NCBI GenBank assembly: GCA_019096065.1
Contig: JAGUCH010000002.1
Location: forward strand, 15,760,501-15,824,500
Direction: 5' to 3'
DNA from: Paracyclopina nana
Taxonomy: Eukaryota > Arthropoda > Copepoda > Cyclopoida > Cyclopettidae
Length of the DNA: 64,000 nt
Position numbers and translations under genes: made by a program. Shown piece after piece: positions 34,311-45,932 of the stretch (within the stretch, counting starts at the first letter, position 1; each line of letters starts with the position of its first letter). The notes under the pieces are model-generated. The model worked only from the letters and a program-made list of their open reading frames with translations, made no database searches and was not told where the DNA came from.

Positions 34311-36168
34311 CAAATTGTGTGCGTTGTTTGCTAAATGTTTTTCTCGTGTCGTCAGGCCCATTTTCGGCAAAGTCATCAATTCATTAAAAGGCTGTTGGCA
34401 TGACTCAAGGCTATTCTTAGTGCAAGACATGGAGATCAAGCTCATTAAAAAATCACAAGCATATGAAACTTTGCTTGTAGGCAAGCAAGCACTCTGAAAT
34501 TCTGTAAAGTTTACAATGGAAAAAGAAAGATGTTGAAGGATTAGAAGGCTTGAGAAGCATAAGGATAACTTTTATAATCCAGTAGAAATTGAGGGCTGCT
34601 TTTGTTGCAAAAAAGATTCTTCCCTCTAATTACTAAAGCAATCAACTTTCAAAGCCTTATCCTTCAAAGGCTTCATTTAAGTCTTGTAATTATGCTCAAA
34701 TAGCTAACAGCAGAATCCCCATAGTATCCTTGTAAGTTTACTTGATTAAAAAATGCCTTCACAATTTTAAGGAAAATGCCATGAAGATGAGACTATTGGA
34801 ATTTCATGATTTAAAAGATATAAAATTCATTAAAAAACCATGTGCTTCCCTGCTAATTACAATTTGTTAGGCAAAGCTGCTGTTTTAAAGACAAGTCACA
34901 GTAATTTAAGTCACTGAAGTGTGTTGTTGGTGACTCTGACTGTAGAATAAGCTGCACGTACACATCCATCATCCTCACGAAGTATTGGATTCTATTGATT
35001 TAGCAATAAAGGTTCACATTCATATTTGAAGATTTTCAGCGAAAATCGAGCCGATCGACGAAGCCAGCTTTTATTTCACGCTAAATTGCGCACATACCAA
35101 AATTGCGAATTTACACAGGAGAATCCTAGGTAACAACACTCCCTTTTATAATTCAATACAGCAAAAAATGTGAGGGATTTTATATCACGTTTCAGCACTA
35201 ATGTGTATAAAAATAGCGTAGAGTGCATTTGAACAAGCTCAAGCGTGGAAAAACAGCGGATTAATTTTCATCAAATGAGGCTTTAAAGTGCCAAAGTGCT
35301 TTTTTAGGTATCCAAGCCCATTAGGATATATCATGCTTTTAGCATACTTTTTTCTGCAGCTAATTCCGCAGTAGGTCCATAAAAGAAACCTGCCCAAAGT
35401 TTGGCTTTGCACTGTGTTCCATGCAGGCACATGTGCACAGCAGGTCAAAAAATCAAAGTGTCTTCTTCCTCTTCTGTTAAATGGACAATGTGTGCCGCAG
35501 CAGACCAGCAACCAAGATGAGTCACATTTCTGGCTAAAATCTTGACAAGCTCAGCTGACAACGCAAACTGGAAGGTTCTGCTCCTTATTGATATCTTCTT
35601 TCTTTGACAATTGGTAGCCATCACAAAAGAATCAAAACTTTTCTCCTCACAGACAAAAGGTAAGAAGGCAAAACCACAAATAATGGATGGAGATAAGGAA
35701 AAACTTTGGCAGGAGGAAAGTACACGTGTTTCATCTCTTTTCTTTCGAGATATCATTACTATAGCAACAATACTGCTCATTTAGCAAATGCTGCTGCAGA
35801 CTGCATGATGACGTAAAATCAATTTCGGTCAAAATGTCACGGGCAAAGATGCTCTTCTTCTAAAAGAGCCTTATTTCATGTATGAAATATTCAAATTGCA
35901 CTCAGATCATTTTTCTCAAGATAAATGTGAAATGTTTTCCTGTCTTTTTTAACGAGTTTTGATTACGCGGAAAAAGCAGTTGAAAATAACAACATTTATT
36001 ACGACGAGCTATTTAACGAGTTTTAATAAATCGGAAAAATAAGGTAAAACAACTCAACCTATTTATAAATAACCTTGAGTGTTTCACCAAGGATGTGAGA
36101 GGAAAGCTCATGTTTAAATTCGAAGGGGGAGCAAGATAAACATATGAGGAATATGCAAATCTTTTCAG
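34311..36168. other. Intergenic upstream of the C2-MUN gene
   Basis: AT-rich with no supported exon. A splice acceptor (aatcttttcag) ends exactly at 36168, so at least one upstream, probably non-coding, exon of the C2-MUN gene should lie in this stretch. Confidence 0.4.
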
Positions 36169-39100
36169 ATGACTGGTGTAGTTGGAGGCTTGGCCTTAGG
36201 GGCCTTTAAAGTGGCCGAGTCCACCTTTTACACAGCCCTAAAGCCACAAACTGAGCAATTAGGTGATTCGCAGCAGCCCAACTGGGCTGGCATGCTCCAC
36301 CAGGAGATTGAGGAGATCAAGGGAGACAGCATCACAAGGCTGAGCCTTTGCAAGATCATCTCCCACGAATGGCCTTTCAGTTGGATCAAAGGCCAAACGG
36401 CCTTCTTGGACGTAGTCAAGAGGGAAATCAGCCCAGAATTAGCACAAGAAATCCTTTTCAAGGCCACTGAAGCAGAGCCGCAACAGCCTTCAATTTACGT
36501 GGCTCTTGACCCTGGCCTTGTGCAATTGAACAGTAAAAGGAAGGCCAAGAAGGGCAAATTGTCCTTCCGAACTATTCTGGGCCTTCACGAGGCGGAAGCA
36601 GAGAAGCTGGAAAAGGCCATTCCCTACGAAAACAAGGCCACTGACGTACTCGCTGTCGAGGTCAAGATTGATGAATCATTGATTGGTACAGCCCTGATTC
36701 CATTATGCGATGTCATAGAAGAGGAGGAACAAAAGTGGCTGATCAAAGGCCAAAATAGCGAGAACGCTAATTTGGGCGTGCTGCAGTTGTCAGAGGCGGC
36801 CTTTCATAATGAAGGCCGCGCCAGTGCAAAAGATGTGGCTCAACAAAGGATCGTTGACCATATGATGCAACTAGTGGATGAGCTATTTGAGGTCGACCTA
36901 GCTCATGAGCCAGAAAGAAAGCTCGCTCCTCTCACATATGGGCTCGTTATAAATGAGAAAAAAGCAGACATGACTGCCGCAGATCAGTAAGTTTATCCTA
37001 TATTTCTGCTGTCCGAAATGCTGTAAGAGCTCGAAATCTTTGCTTAATTAAGTAGCAGCGCGTAAGTAACAAGAATGCGCGGGGGAAAAAGTCAAGAATG
37101 CACCATAAATCCACGTGAACTTACTCAGGCAGGAAAAGAATCATTATCATGCATGCAGCGTTCTCTAGAACAGTGCTTTGCTCAGTTGCTCTTAGCATGG
37201 CTCAGTTGTGCTGTGCGTCATCTTGCGTGGAACCATAAAGTTTGGCTTAGTTGTGCTGAGCTTGGCTTAGTTGTGCTGAGCTTGGCTTAGTTGTGCTGAG
37301 CTTGGCTTAGTTGTGCTGAGCTTGGCTTAGTTGTGCTGGGCTTGGCTCAGTAGCAATGTGTTAGGCTCAGTTGCGCTAAGTTTTGCTCAGTTGTTTTGAT
37401 ATTTGCTCAGTACATTATGCTGTGTTTTACGTTGTAACGCTGAGTTTTGGCTCAGTTGTGCTGAGTTTGTCTCAGTTGTGCTGAGTGTGGCTTAGTTGTG
37501 CTGAGTGTGGCTCATCTGTGCTGAGTTTGGATCAAGTTGTGTTGAGTTTGCTCAGTTGCTCTCAGTTTTGTGCAGTGGCGCTGAGCCTTGCACTGAAGAA
37601 CTTCTTCCTGTGCAAATAGGGCAGTAGCTGACTCAATTGCGCTGTGTCTTGCTGTCTAACGCTGAGTTTCCCTCAGTTGCCCTGTGCTTGGCTTAATGCA
37701 GTAGGTCAGTGCTGATTTGTTTTTGTGATATTAAAAAAGTTTGTTTTTTTCCTTGTTCCTCAGGCAAACTAAAACTCAAGTTTCTCTGAAGACCGAGCCA
37801 CATTTTGGCAAACCAACAATTCATTATGAGGCCTTTATGGAAGATGACAAGCCCATTTTTGTGCCGTTCCAAGACTTGACTACCCAAAAGCTGGAGCTTA
37901 AGGTTTTCAAGAGAAAGGGCAGCTCTGCCAAGAAGACTTTGGACTTTGATCGGTTTAAAAAGCCCAGCATTGGGGAGGATCTTTATAACCTTGTCAACAG
38001 GTTTGGGGAGAAGCAAATCAAGGATGCATCTGATGACATGCTAACCACAATTGACTTGAGTGAAATTCCTTTTAAAGAGGGCCTTTTGATTAACTGGAGG
38101 GATCAATTGGAGTGGTCAATTCATGTTGTGGCAAAGTCTGAAGCTGCCAACTTTCACCTGCTCAAGCAGTTTACATTTTTGAGGATCTACAAGAGAGATG
38201 TCAATGTTGAGCCATTAGCAAGCTATCTTAGACCATTTTTCTCTCAATATGAATGGCTCGTTGCAGAGCTCAACTCCCGAATCAAATTATTTGCCCTCAA
38301 TGGCCATTCAGGTCCAGACCATGAAAAGGAAATACTGAGGAGCATGAAAATGCTGCAGCCTGAAGATCTGTCTAAATTAGATGACATTTGCCTCAGGTAA
38401 ACTGGTTTTCCTACCAGGAAAATCTATTTTTATGGGAGATGCGTTTATAAGGAGGGAAATGAAGTGAGCATGGCTAATTTGGCAAAACCACCATAGCAGA
38501 TTACATTACACACCCACCTAAACTTTGATGGATTGGTCACACTCAATTTACAATTGAATTAAGTTGATGTCCATATTTTCAGGTTCCTGAAGAGTCACTG
38601 CTGCAAAGTTATCAGCACTTTCAATGTCAGAGAATTAATTGATAGAAGCAAAGGCCAAGCTTTCTCAGCCTTGGATGAAGAAATCAAAAGATGCCACTTG
38701 ACTATTGAAGCCTTAAACTGCCTCTATCATGAGGATGAGAGCCTGAAGCATGAGGAACTGGGAAAGTGTATTGTGACTGTTACCAAGAAAATCTTGAAAG
38801 CTACTCAAATATCAGATCTTACATCAAAGGTTGATGAGCATGGCCTCTTAGCCCTGCAAACCATACAAAAGAGATTTGCCAGCTTTGCTCTGACCACGTG
38901 GTGTCCTTTGTTGTCTGACGCCATTTTGGAAACAATCGCGGCGGAAGTGGAGAAATGGCGCCAAAATGAAGCACATGCCATGACTTTGTTTAATTTGTAC
39001 AAAAAGGCCAGAACGATAGCATGCTACTCAGATCACAAGCATGAGGAGATTTTCTCCACTTTTGAGCCTTACCTGGGCAACTGGGCCAAATTCGCGGCCA

Positions 39101-40641
39101 TGAAGGCCAAGGACTATGTGACAACAGCTTTAAGTCTCAAGAAAAAAGAGCATGATGAGTCAGCCAAAAAAGGCCAGAAATTGATGAAGTGGCAAATGAG
39201 CCATGAAGATGTAGAGAATTGGAAACAGGATGCTCTGACCATTCATGGGATCTTCCAATCCTGCCACCAGACTTGGACTGATCTTGATTGGCCAGATGAG
39301 GAGCAAAGTCTGCAATTTGGCACTGAGCTGTTTGACCATGTCAACCAAGTGTTCAAATACTACATAGAGGGTATCTACAGCATTGTCATGCTGGATGAAG
39401 AGTTTGATCACATGGAGCTTGTCTTGGCCCTCAACAGCCTCTATAATTCAAATGGCTATCAAAAAGCTTTCAGAGCTACATTGTTGGCCTTGATGGAGAA
39501 ACTGGCAATGAAAGATGAAGCCAGCACCACTTGTAGTCAGGTCATATTTGGCCTTTTTGCTCAAGCTGAAGAAGACTTGGAGGTGGAGGCTCAAAAAATG
39601 ATTGACTTATTTTGCCAAGGCCAAAGGTCCAAGTTCTTGGAATTCATCAAGAAAGGCCAATTCACCAGACACGTTCACAACAATGAGCCCATCTATGACC
39701 ATGTAGACAACTACTTTGATGAGGAGAGTGATGAGGAAACTGACAACCTTTTGGGGTATTTGAATGCCTTGCTTAAGTTCTTCCATTTCAACTTGATGAT
39801 TGAGCATGAAAAAATCACTCAGAAGCACAAGAAAAATATCAAGGATCAGCTCTTTGACATCCTTGAGGAGGAAATGGTGGTTCACATGGACAAAAAGCTA
39901 AACAGCACCATTCTGCCACAATTCTATGAAGCTTTGGAGCAAGCCATTATATTCAGGAGGAATGTGTCACTGAAAGAAAGCTCAAGGCTGGCAAAAGCCA
40001 AGGATCAAGTTTGGATCAAAAAGGCAAAGAGCCATGAGCTCATAAGCAAGCTTGTGAGAAATCTTGAGCTAAGTGGAAATCCCACAGGTCAGCTGAAGTT
40101 GTCAGTGGCAAGACAAGATCATAGACTTGCCATTGCCCTCAGAAGTGTGTCAAAGCTGGAGCCAAGACTGAAGAAAACTAGTCCAGACTTTAGCTTGACC
40201 ATGTCAATTTTGCCAAACAGTGGCGAGAGTCAAAAAACCAAAGTCTACAAGGAAGCAACTGACCACATATTTGACATGAACCCAGACCAAGACAAGTACA
40301 TGTTTGAGCTTCACCTGGAGCCAGATCACGAGTCATTTCTCCAGATTGTCTTTTACGACCACTCAGTCACGAGAACCAACAAAATTTTCAGAGGAGCATT
40401 TATCATACCGCTGGAGAATATTCCTATTTTAGCTCCTGACCAAGACATCAATGCAAATGACTACATTGTCAGTGGTCAATTCTACCCATATCCCAAAATT
40501 CATCCTGGTTGCGAAAAATTGTGGCCAATCTGGGCTGAAGTGAAAAACAGAGCTGCTAAAAGGAACAGTATGTGTGCCAAATTCTTTTTCAACGTTTCTA
40601 GCTATATGAACGAAACTAGAAGACCAGACATTCGAAATTGA
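36169..40641 (+). CDS. C2-MUN-C2 protein of the Unc13-4/BAIAP3 type
   Basis: Three exons, 36169-36986, 37764-38396 and 38583-40641, join in phase 2 to 1,169 residues, a usual length for Munc13-4/BAIAP3. The ATG follows directly on a splice acceptor. Residues about 110-200 form a degenerate C2 (QPSIYVALDPG to WLIKGQ). A long helical MUN-like region follows, and a C-terminal C2 starts GQLKLSVARQDHRL and includes DFSLTMSILPN, FELHL and LQIVFYDHS. Family members tether vesicles to SNAREs for calcium-triggered exocytosis (UNC13D in granules, BAIAP3 in dense-core vesicles, fly Unc-13-4 in tubulogenesis). The C-terminal C2 shows few of the five Asp ligands, so calcium binding is doubtful. Assignment to the family rests on architecture and pattern, not an exact motif; which member it matches is open. 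Confidence 0.75.
37150..37700 (+). repeat. Tandem repeat of 'gcttagttgtgctgagcttg' in intron 1 of the C2-MUN gene
   Basis: Four nearly perfect 20-base copies at about 37251-37335, bordered by many degenerate ones built on 'ctcagttgtgctgagtttgg'. Confidence 0.9.
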
Positions 40642-40952
40642 AAATTGAAGTAGATTATAAATGATTTGCGGTAATTTTTCTAAACTGCTTACCAAGGAAT
40701 ATGCTTGCGTTGTTGACAACATCATCTTGGTTGACAAGAGCTTTTTTTCAGTTCTCCTGTTGCTAAAAAACTAATGATATGAGTTTTGCTGAGTCGCGAG
40801 CGTCTCGAGTCTCAACAACTTTTGGCAGACTTATCAATTTTTGCAGCCTTCTTGAATAATGGACATCAATGCACTTGAATGACAGGTGATGGACATTCAC
40901 TGACCCATTTGAAAGCTTTATTGAATCAACAGTAGCGTGACTATGATATACT
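40642..40952. other. Short convergent 3' intergenic
   Basis: 310 bases between the stops of the C2-MUN gene (plus) and the CCCH gene (minus). Both 3' UTRs must lie here and may overlap. No clear AATAAA is seen. Confidence 0.5.
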
Positions 40953-41549
40953 TTACTTGCCATACACTTTCTCGTGAAACTTCATGGCCTTTTTGCCAGG
41001 CACGAGGCCATGACTTAGGCCAGGTCTCTTTTTTGGCTTTTTGTTATTTTCAATGACACCCTCGACTGGGGTGTCTGGATTCGATGCAAACATGTTGTTA
41101 TTGGGCTGCTCTGGACTCTGAGCATTATTGGACTTTGCTGTGGCGCCGGGGACATCATTATCATGAGCAAATGTGCATTTGCTGCCAAATCTACAGCGTC
41201 CTTTGCGGAAATTCCAACAGACCTTTTTGCCATCAATAGTTCGTTTCTCTTCGTTTTTTGTTGTCATCTCCACATGCCTTTCAAGCATGGCTTTCTTTTG
41301 ATCTTCTTTCACCCTAAAAGGATTCTGAAACACGGAATGCTCCTGCTGACAATGTCCATCACTTTTTATTTTTTCTTGCTCCACCATAAAAGATGGTCGT
41401 GGGAGAGTGACAGCCTGAGCGCTAGCAAAGGGGTTACTAAGCAAAGGCTTTTTCTGCTCGACTGTAGGCTCTGCTTTTGATTCATCCTCGGAAGATGACG
41501 TTGTGTCATTGTCTGATGACACATATGCTCCTAGGAGTCCGAGTGACAT
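40953..41549 (-). CDS. Small CCCH zinc-finger protein, downstream ORF of a probable two-gene mRNA
   Basis: A 198-residue ORF starts at MSLGLLGAYVSSDND; the frame is open upstream, but those residues overlap the PPP1R11 ORF. The N-terminal third is acidic and serine-rich. Near residues 117-141 lies one CCCH finger, CWNFRKGRCRFGSKCTFAH (C-x7-C-x5-C-x3-H), a spacing typical of RNA-binding fingers. The C-terminus is basic (NKKPKKRPGLSHG..KKAMKFHEKVYGK), suggesting a nuclear or nucleolar place. The ATG lies one base past the stop of PPP1R11 and no splice acceptor separates them, so translation probably depends on reinitiation or leaky scanning, unless it has its own promoter inside the upstream ORF. 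I do not know a named orthologue. Confidence 0.8.
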   Translation of the reverse strand: MSLGLLGAYVSSDNDTTSSSEDESKAEPTVEQKKPLLSNPFASAQAVTLPRPSFMVEQEKIKSDGHCQQEHSVFQNPFRVKEDQKKAMLERHVEMTTKNEEKRTIDGKKVCWNFRKGRCRFGSKCTFAHDNDVPGATAKSNNAQSPEQPNNNMFASNPDTPVEGVIENNKKPKKRPGLSHGLVPGKKAMKFHEKVYGK

Positions 41550-41550
41550 C

Positions 41551-41892
41551 TTAAGACTTGGGATCAGAGGCTTTGTGCCCAAAACAATGGTCGCAATCGT
41601 CGTCCTCACTCTCCTCGCTGTCGGACTGGCCGAATTCTCGCTTTTTCACAAACTGGCAGCAACATTTGCTCTTTTTTCGGCCCAAATGCTCGTTGTCGAC
41701 GGTCTCATTTGTCCATTGTACTTTTCTTCTGCTCTCTTTCTGCTCCTTCGTGAGCTTTAATTGAAGTGTTGGTGTAGTTGAGGCTGTTGCGCCGGAGTCA
41801 GGCAAATCTTGAGTGATTGTCACAGATCCTCGAGACGGATCCTCAACTCTTCTGGCCTCGGAGGCTGAAGACACTCCACCAGGACAACTCAT
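41551..41892 (-). CDS. PPP1R11: PPP1R11 (protein phosphatase 1 inhibitor-3)
   Basis: A single-exon ORF of 113 residues. The core RKVQWTNETVDNEHLGRKKS followed by KCCC matches vertebrate PPP1R11 ([23 protein letters not shown]) almost residue for residue. KVQW at 57-60 is the PP1-docking RVxF-type site, and the CCC at 77-79 plus the later C..H.C group (DCDHCFGHK) belong to the cysteine cluster linked to PP1 inhibition and E3 ubiquitin ligase activity. The N-terminal 45 residues are specific to this lineage. The C-terminal Pro-rich tail of vertebrates is missing, so the protein stops soon after the cysteines. It is divergent from the FUBP-like gene 700 bases away and joined at 1-base spacing to the CCCH ORF downstream. 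Confidence 0.92.
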   Translation of the reverse strand: MSCPGGVSSASEARRVEDPSRGSVTITQDLPDSGATASTTPTLQLKLTKEQKESRRKVQWTNETVDNEHLGRKKSKCCCQFVKKREFGQSDSEESEDDDCDHCFGHKASDPKS

Positions 41893-42592
41893 TTACGACT
41901 TTTTGCACTGAAAATGACCAATATCCAGATGAAATAAAACCGGTTTTGGGCTGGACAATTGCCAAATAATTATCAATGCCTCCATTACCGCTTGAACTCA
42001 CCATTAATGCACAACACCTTGACAAAGCGAGATTAAATGACTTGAATTAGCAAAAAAAAGAACTTCTATTATTGTTTACAAATGAGGCTAGAAATACTGC
42101 AGTTGTTCTAGGGAAGCATAAACGGTTTGGATAAAGCCGATGGAGAGGCCTTGAAAAAATACGCATCATCAACGTATTTTGATAAAATGAGAGTATACTT
42201 TATTAAATTGATAATGAGTTAATTTAAAATCGATAATTTTATAGAGAATTGTAAAAGTAGAACAAATTCTAAAATTAATTGAGTCTACCCTAGCGTCCAT
42301 TTTCACGGATTTTCTCTCTTTCCGGCGATCAGCGTTACTCACTTTGGCTAGGTACAACAGCCTGAACCATTGTTCAATTTGGCTTTTCCGAGCATGATTT
42401 GACGACTTTAAAACTATCGAATCAAATAACTTGAGCCACTAATGCCTTTTTGGCGTCGCCTCAAGAGTTGTGTGTCGGTGTTTGAAATTTCTCTTTTTTG
42501 ACTTTTTCGTCAAACCGTGTGTCGTCGACGACGCAGCTGAGGACTTTATTTGTGTGCTGTTTTTACTTATTTCGAAGCTTCAGGGATGCAGT
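41893..42592. promoter_or_regulatory. Shared divergent promoter region, PPP1R11-CCCH and FUBP-like
   Basis: 700 bases between two divergent ATGs (41892 minus, 42593 plus). No TATA box is clear on either side, as expected for housekeeping genes. A plausible acceptor (cattttcag) lies just upstream of the PPP1R11 ATG, so a 5' UTR intron may exist. Confidence 0.5.
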
Positions 42593-44820
42593 ATGAGCAA
42601 TTTTCCAGCTTCTGGAGCTCCGTCTGGTGCTGAAGCAAAAGTTCCAGCCTTCGCGGACGCCGTGCAACGAGCTAAAGAAGTAAGTTGATTTCCATCTCGT
42701 TCATTTGTTTACTAACCCCGAAAATACTAGATTGCTTCCAAAATCCGACCGGGGTCCGGACCAACGACTTCCAGTAGCACACCTCCGTCTAGCCACAAAA
42801 GACCGTACGACTTCGAAGACTACGAAGATTACGAAGGTTTGTTGTTGTCTGTCCCGTCTTCCAATTGCAGCCATTACTTACTTTCAATTTGCAGAAGAGC
42901 CCAACCAGAAGAAAGCGGCGAGCACCTTTCAAAGGAGTAGCGTAGGCATGATGGACCCAGGCATGGCGATGGCCCCGAGCACCGAGGTCATGATGGTGCC
43001 AGACAAAATGGTCGGCCTCATCATTGGGCGTGGAGGCGAGCAGATTACTCGCCTGCAATCCGAATCTGGGTGCAAGATCCAGATGGCCCAAGACAGCCAA
43101 GGCATGCAAGAACGACAGTGCACACTCACAGGACTTCCAGCTGCAATAGCGTAATAACTTTGAAAATTACTTAAAAGAGAATGTTTCCACGTTGTTGTTG
43201 TTTTCGTTAGTCAAGCAAAGGCTTCGATTGAGAGGATTATCGCCAACGAAGGCACCGGACCCCCAAGGGGACCCGGAGGGCCTCCCATGGGCATGGGCGG
43301 CTCCGGTCACCCCGGGGGTGTTGGCGGCGGTGGCGGCGGCATGTACGAAATGATGGTTCCTGGCCACAAGGTGGGACTCATCATCGGCAAAGGAGGCGAG
43401 ACGATCAAACAGCTTCAAGAGAGATCCGGGGCCAAAATCATTATTATTCAAGACAGCCCGGAGGCGGCTCACGAGAAGCCTCTGCGAATCACCGGCGACC
43501 CCGGCGCCGTCGAGGCTGCCAAGGAGCTCGTGACCGAAATACTCAACCAGAACGATGACCGCGACATGGGCGGTTTCCGCGGAGGCCGCGGCGGCGGCGG
43601 CGGCGGGCCTCGTGGCATGCCACGTGGTCGCGGAGGCTTCATGGGTGGACGTGGCGCCGGAGCTCCCTCTCGTGGGCGGGGCGGATATGGCGGCTGGGGC
43701 GGGGCCCCCGGAGGCGGTGCCGAGTACGGCAGCTCTGAACACACCGACTACGTGACCATACCTTCCAACAAGTGTGGCCTCGTGATTGGCAAGGGCGGGG
43801 AGACGATCAAGAGCATCAACTCCTCGACAGGAGCGCACTGCGAGGTCGACAAGTCCGCGCCCCCCGACGCGAGAGAGAAGAACTTCATCATCAGGGGCAC
43901 CCCTGAAGCCGTGGAGCGCGCCAAGGCCATGATTATGGAGAAGATCGGCATGCCTGTCACCGCCAGCACTTATGGCTCCTCGTACGGATCGTCAGCCCCG
44001 TCGGCCGCGTCCTGGGGCGGATATCAGCAGCAGCCCGGAGGCTACGGCGGCGAGATCAATCCGGCCACTGGGACGCCGGACTACAGCGCCCAGTGGGCTG
44101 AATACTACCGCAGCATGGGCATGATCCGGGAGGCCGAGGCCATCGAGCAACAAATGCGGGTAATTTGAACCTTCAACCTTCTCTTCACCTTATCATGACC
44201 ATTTCGTTGGCCTTTATTCACCCTTAAACTTGTTGTATTATTATTTCTTAGAGCAAAGTCCAAAACGATTGGAACTGAAGAGAGAATAATCAGCCGTACA
44301 TTTTAACAGTTTTGCGTGCACTATTACTTTGAATAAAGGCCACACTCACACTTTTCTGCTTCCTACTCTGCGAAAGGGCTACTATCATTTCCTACGCCTC
44401 ATTTTTCAGGGCCGACCTCAGGGCCAGCCGGCAGCAGCGCCGGCGGCCGCACCCGCCGGTCAGCCCGGAGGACCGGCGGCGAATGGGGGCCAGAACGGGG
44501 CCGACTACTCAGCTCAGTGGGCCGAGTACTACAGGTCGATTGGCAAGATGAAGGAGGCCGAGGCCATCGAGGCGCAAATGAAGCAAAAGGTATACATGAT
44601 GTGAACGACGACAATGCTACTTTTGAAATACAGTAGAAATAACACAGCTGAACAACGTGCTTACATTTCATTGACATACGTGCATTCTTTCTCTTATTTG
44701 AAGGCTGCCACTGGAGGCCAATTTGGTGGTGGTGGTGGTGCATTTTTCGGAGGCCAAGGCCAGGCGGCTCCGGCTGGATACCCCGGCGGCTACGCTGGCG
44801 GCTATGGAGGCCAAGACTAA
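42593..44820 (+). CDS. FUBP/KSRP/Psi-like KH-domain protein with three KH domains
   Basis: Six exons, 42593-42679, 42731-42836, 42895-43150, 43211-44159, 44410-44589 and 44704-44820, join in frame to 564 residues. KH1 (about 95-160) has VGLIIGRGGEQI; KH2 (about 195-260) has VGLIIGKGGETIKQLQERSG; a third KH (about 330-400) has CGLVIGKGGETIKS and matches FUBP KH4. Between KH2 and this domain, where FUBPs carry KH3, there is only an RGG/Gly-rich stretch, all inside one exon. Two C-terminal tyrosine motifs (DYSAQWAEYYRS) are the FUBP transactivation-type repeats, followed by a Gly-rich end. Family members bind single-stranded DNA and RNA and act in transcription, splicing (fly Psi) and decay. A donor (gtaagc) follows directly after the stop codon and an acceptor (gcttttcag) ends near 44930, so the 3' UTR probably has an intron. 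Confidence 0.93.
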
Positions 44821-45932
44821 GTAAGCTCCCCTACTAACCAGACCTCATTGATTTTCAGCCCCTGACGCGTGGGTCGGTAGGTGCACCTAGTGAGTAAGGG
44901 CCTGATGTTAATTGCAAACTTGCTTTTCAGCACGCGGAGGGCATGAGAAATGATAAGTTTGATTTTCTTCCAGATTCACTGAATTTTTTGCACTTTTGAG
45001 TGAGAGTGTCTCATTATGGTGTACTCGAGAAAGGTCTTCGAATTTCAATGTATAAAAAGTTAAAAGAGTGGCAAATGTGTGGCTGGCTCTCTCTTATTCC
45101 CGTTTCCCCCCCACATAAGCTTTTGTAAAAAGAAATTGACTCCACCATCGATCATAACAGAGAGTCCAAGCTCATACTCGCCCAGCAGAAGTCGCTCGCA
45201 AAACACAGAAAAGATGTTAAAAAATTACCTCAAACTATGTGTACATGTTCTTGAGATAAATATGCGCTGTATGTGTTTCCAATTATTACTAATGATGCGG
45301 TTGACGTGATGAAGCTATATAATTTTGAGGGTGGCCTCCTCGTCGCAGGGTGATTTTTTATTAGTCCCAACTTTTCGGTTTTTTTATGATAATCATGATG
45401 ACATACTATATGCATTATTAGTATTGCTAATTGACAATCATTTTTTCAGTCTATCAATTTCATTCATCCATACATTTAGTATACATATATGCTACTCACA
45501 CGCGTATATAATCCATGAATATGCATTCTGATTTGTGTGATGATTTAATGCCCATTCTACATGTGATTGATTTCTAATCATGATGCTGATGCCTTCAAAA
45601 TGTTGCCCATTTTCAGGTTGTGACAGCCTTGGTTGGCAGCCTTTCTTTGGGTAAGAATTCAATGATATTTCCAACTAGGAAAATTGGGACTAAGGGAGGC
45701 CACTCTTTTCTGTTTAGTTCTTTTGTTGTGTTTCTCATGCTACTTTCCAGGATTTTTGGGTTCCAAGCCAGATTTCACATTTGACCTTGGGCTCAGGTAA
45801 AAAAATCAATTTGTCTGATGATTTTTATATGATGATCATGCTTATATATGAGATGATGATGAGGTTTTAGTAGTGCTTGTTGTGGTGAGCTTTTTTGCAG
45901 CATTAGTAGTAGATGAGCCATATTTTTATATC
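44821..45932. other. 3' UTR of the FUBP-like gene and convergent spacer
   Basis: Contains the presumed 3' UTR intron (44821 to about 44930), then AT-rich sequence. A gataaatat string near 45255 is the only weak poly(A) candidate noted. No further exon. Confidence 0.4.

Noticed and set aside
43167-43838. 223-codon minus-strand frame over the FUBP-like gene
   Set aside because: Antisense of GC-rich Gly/Arg codons; the plus strand has KH domains and splice sites.
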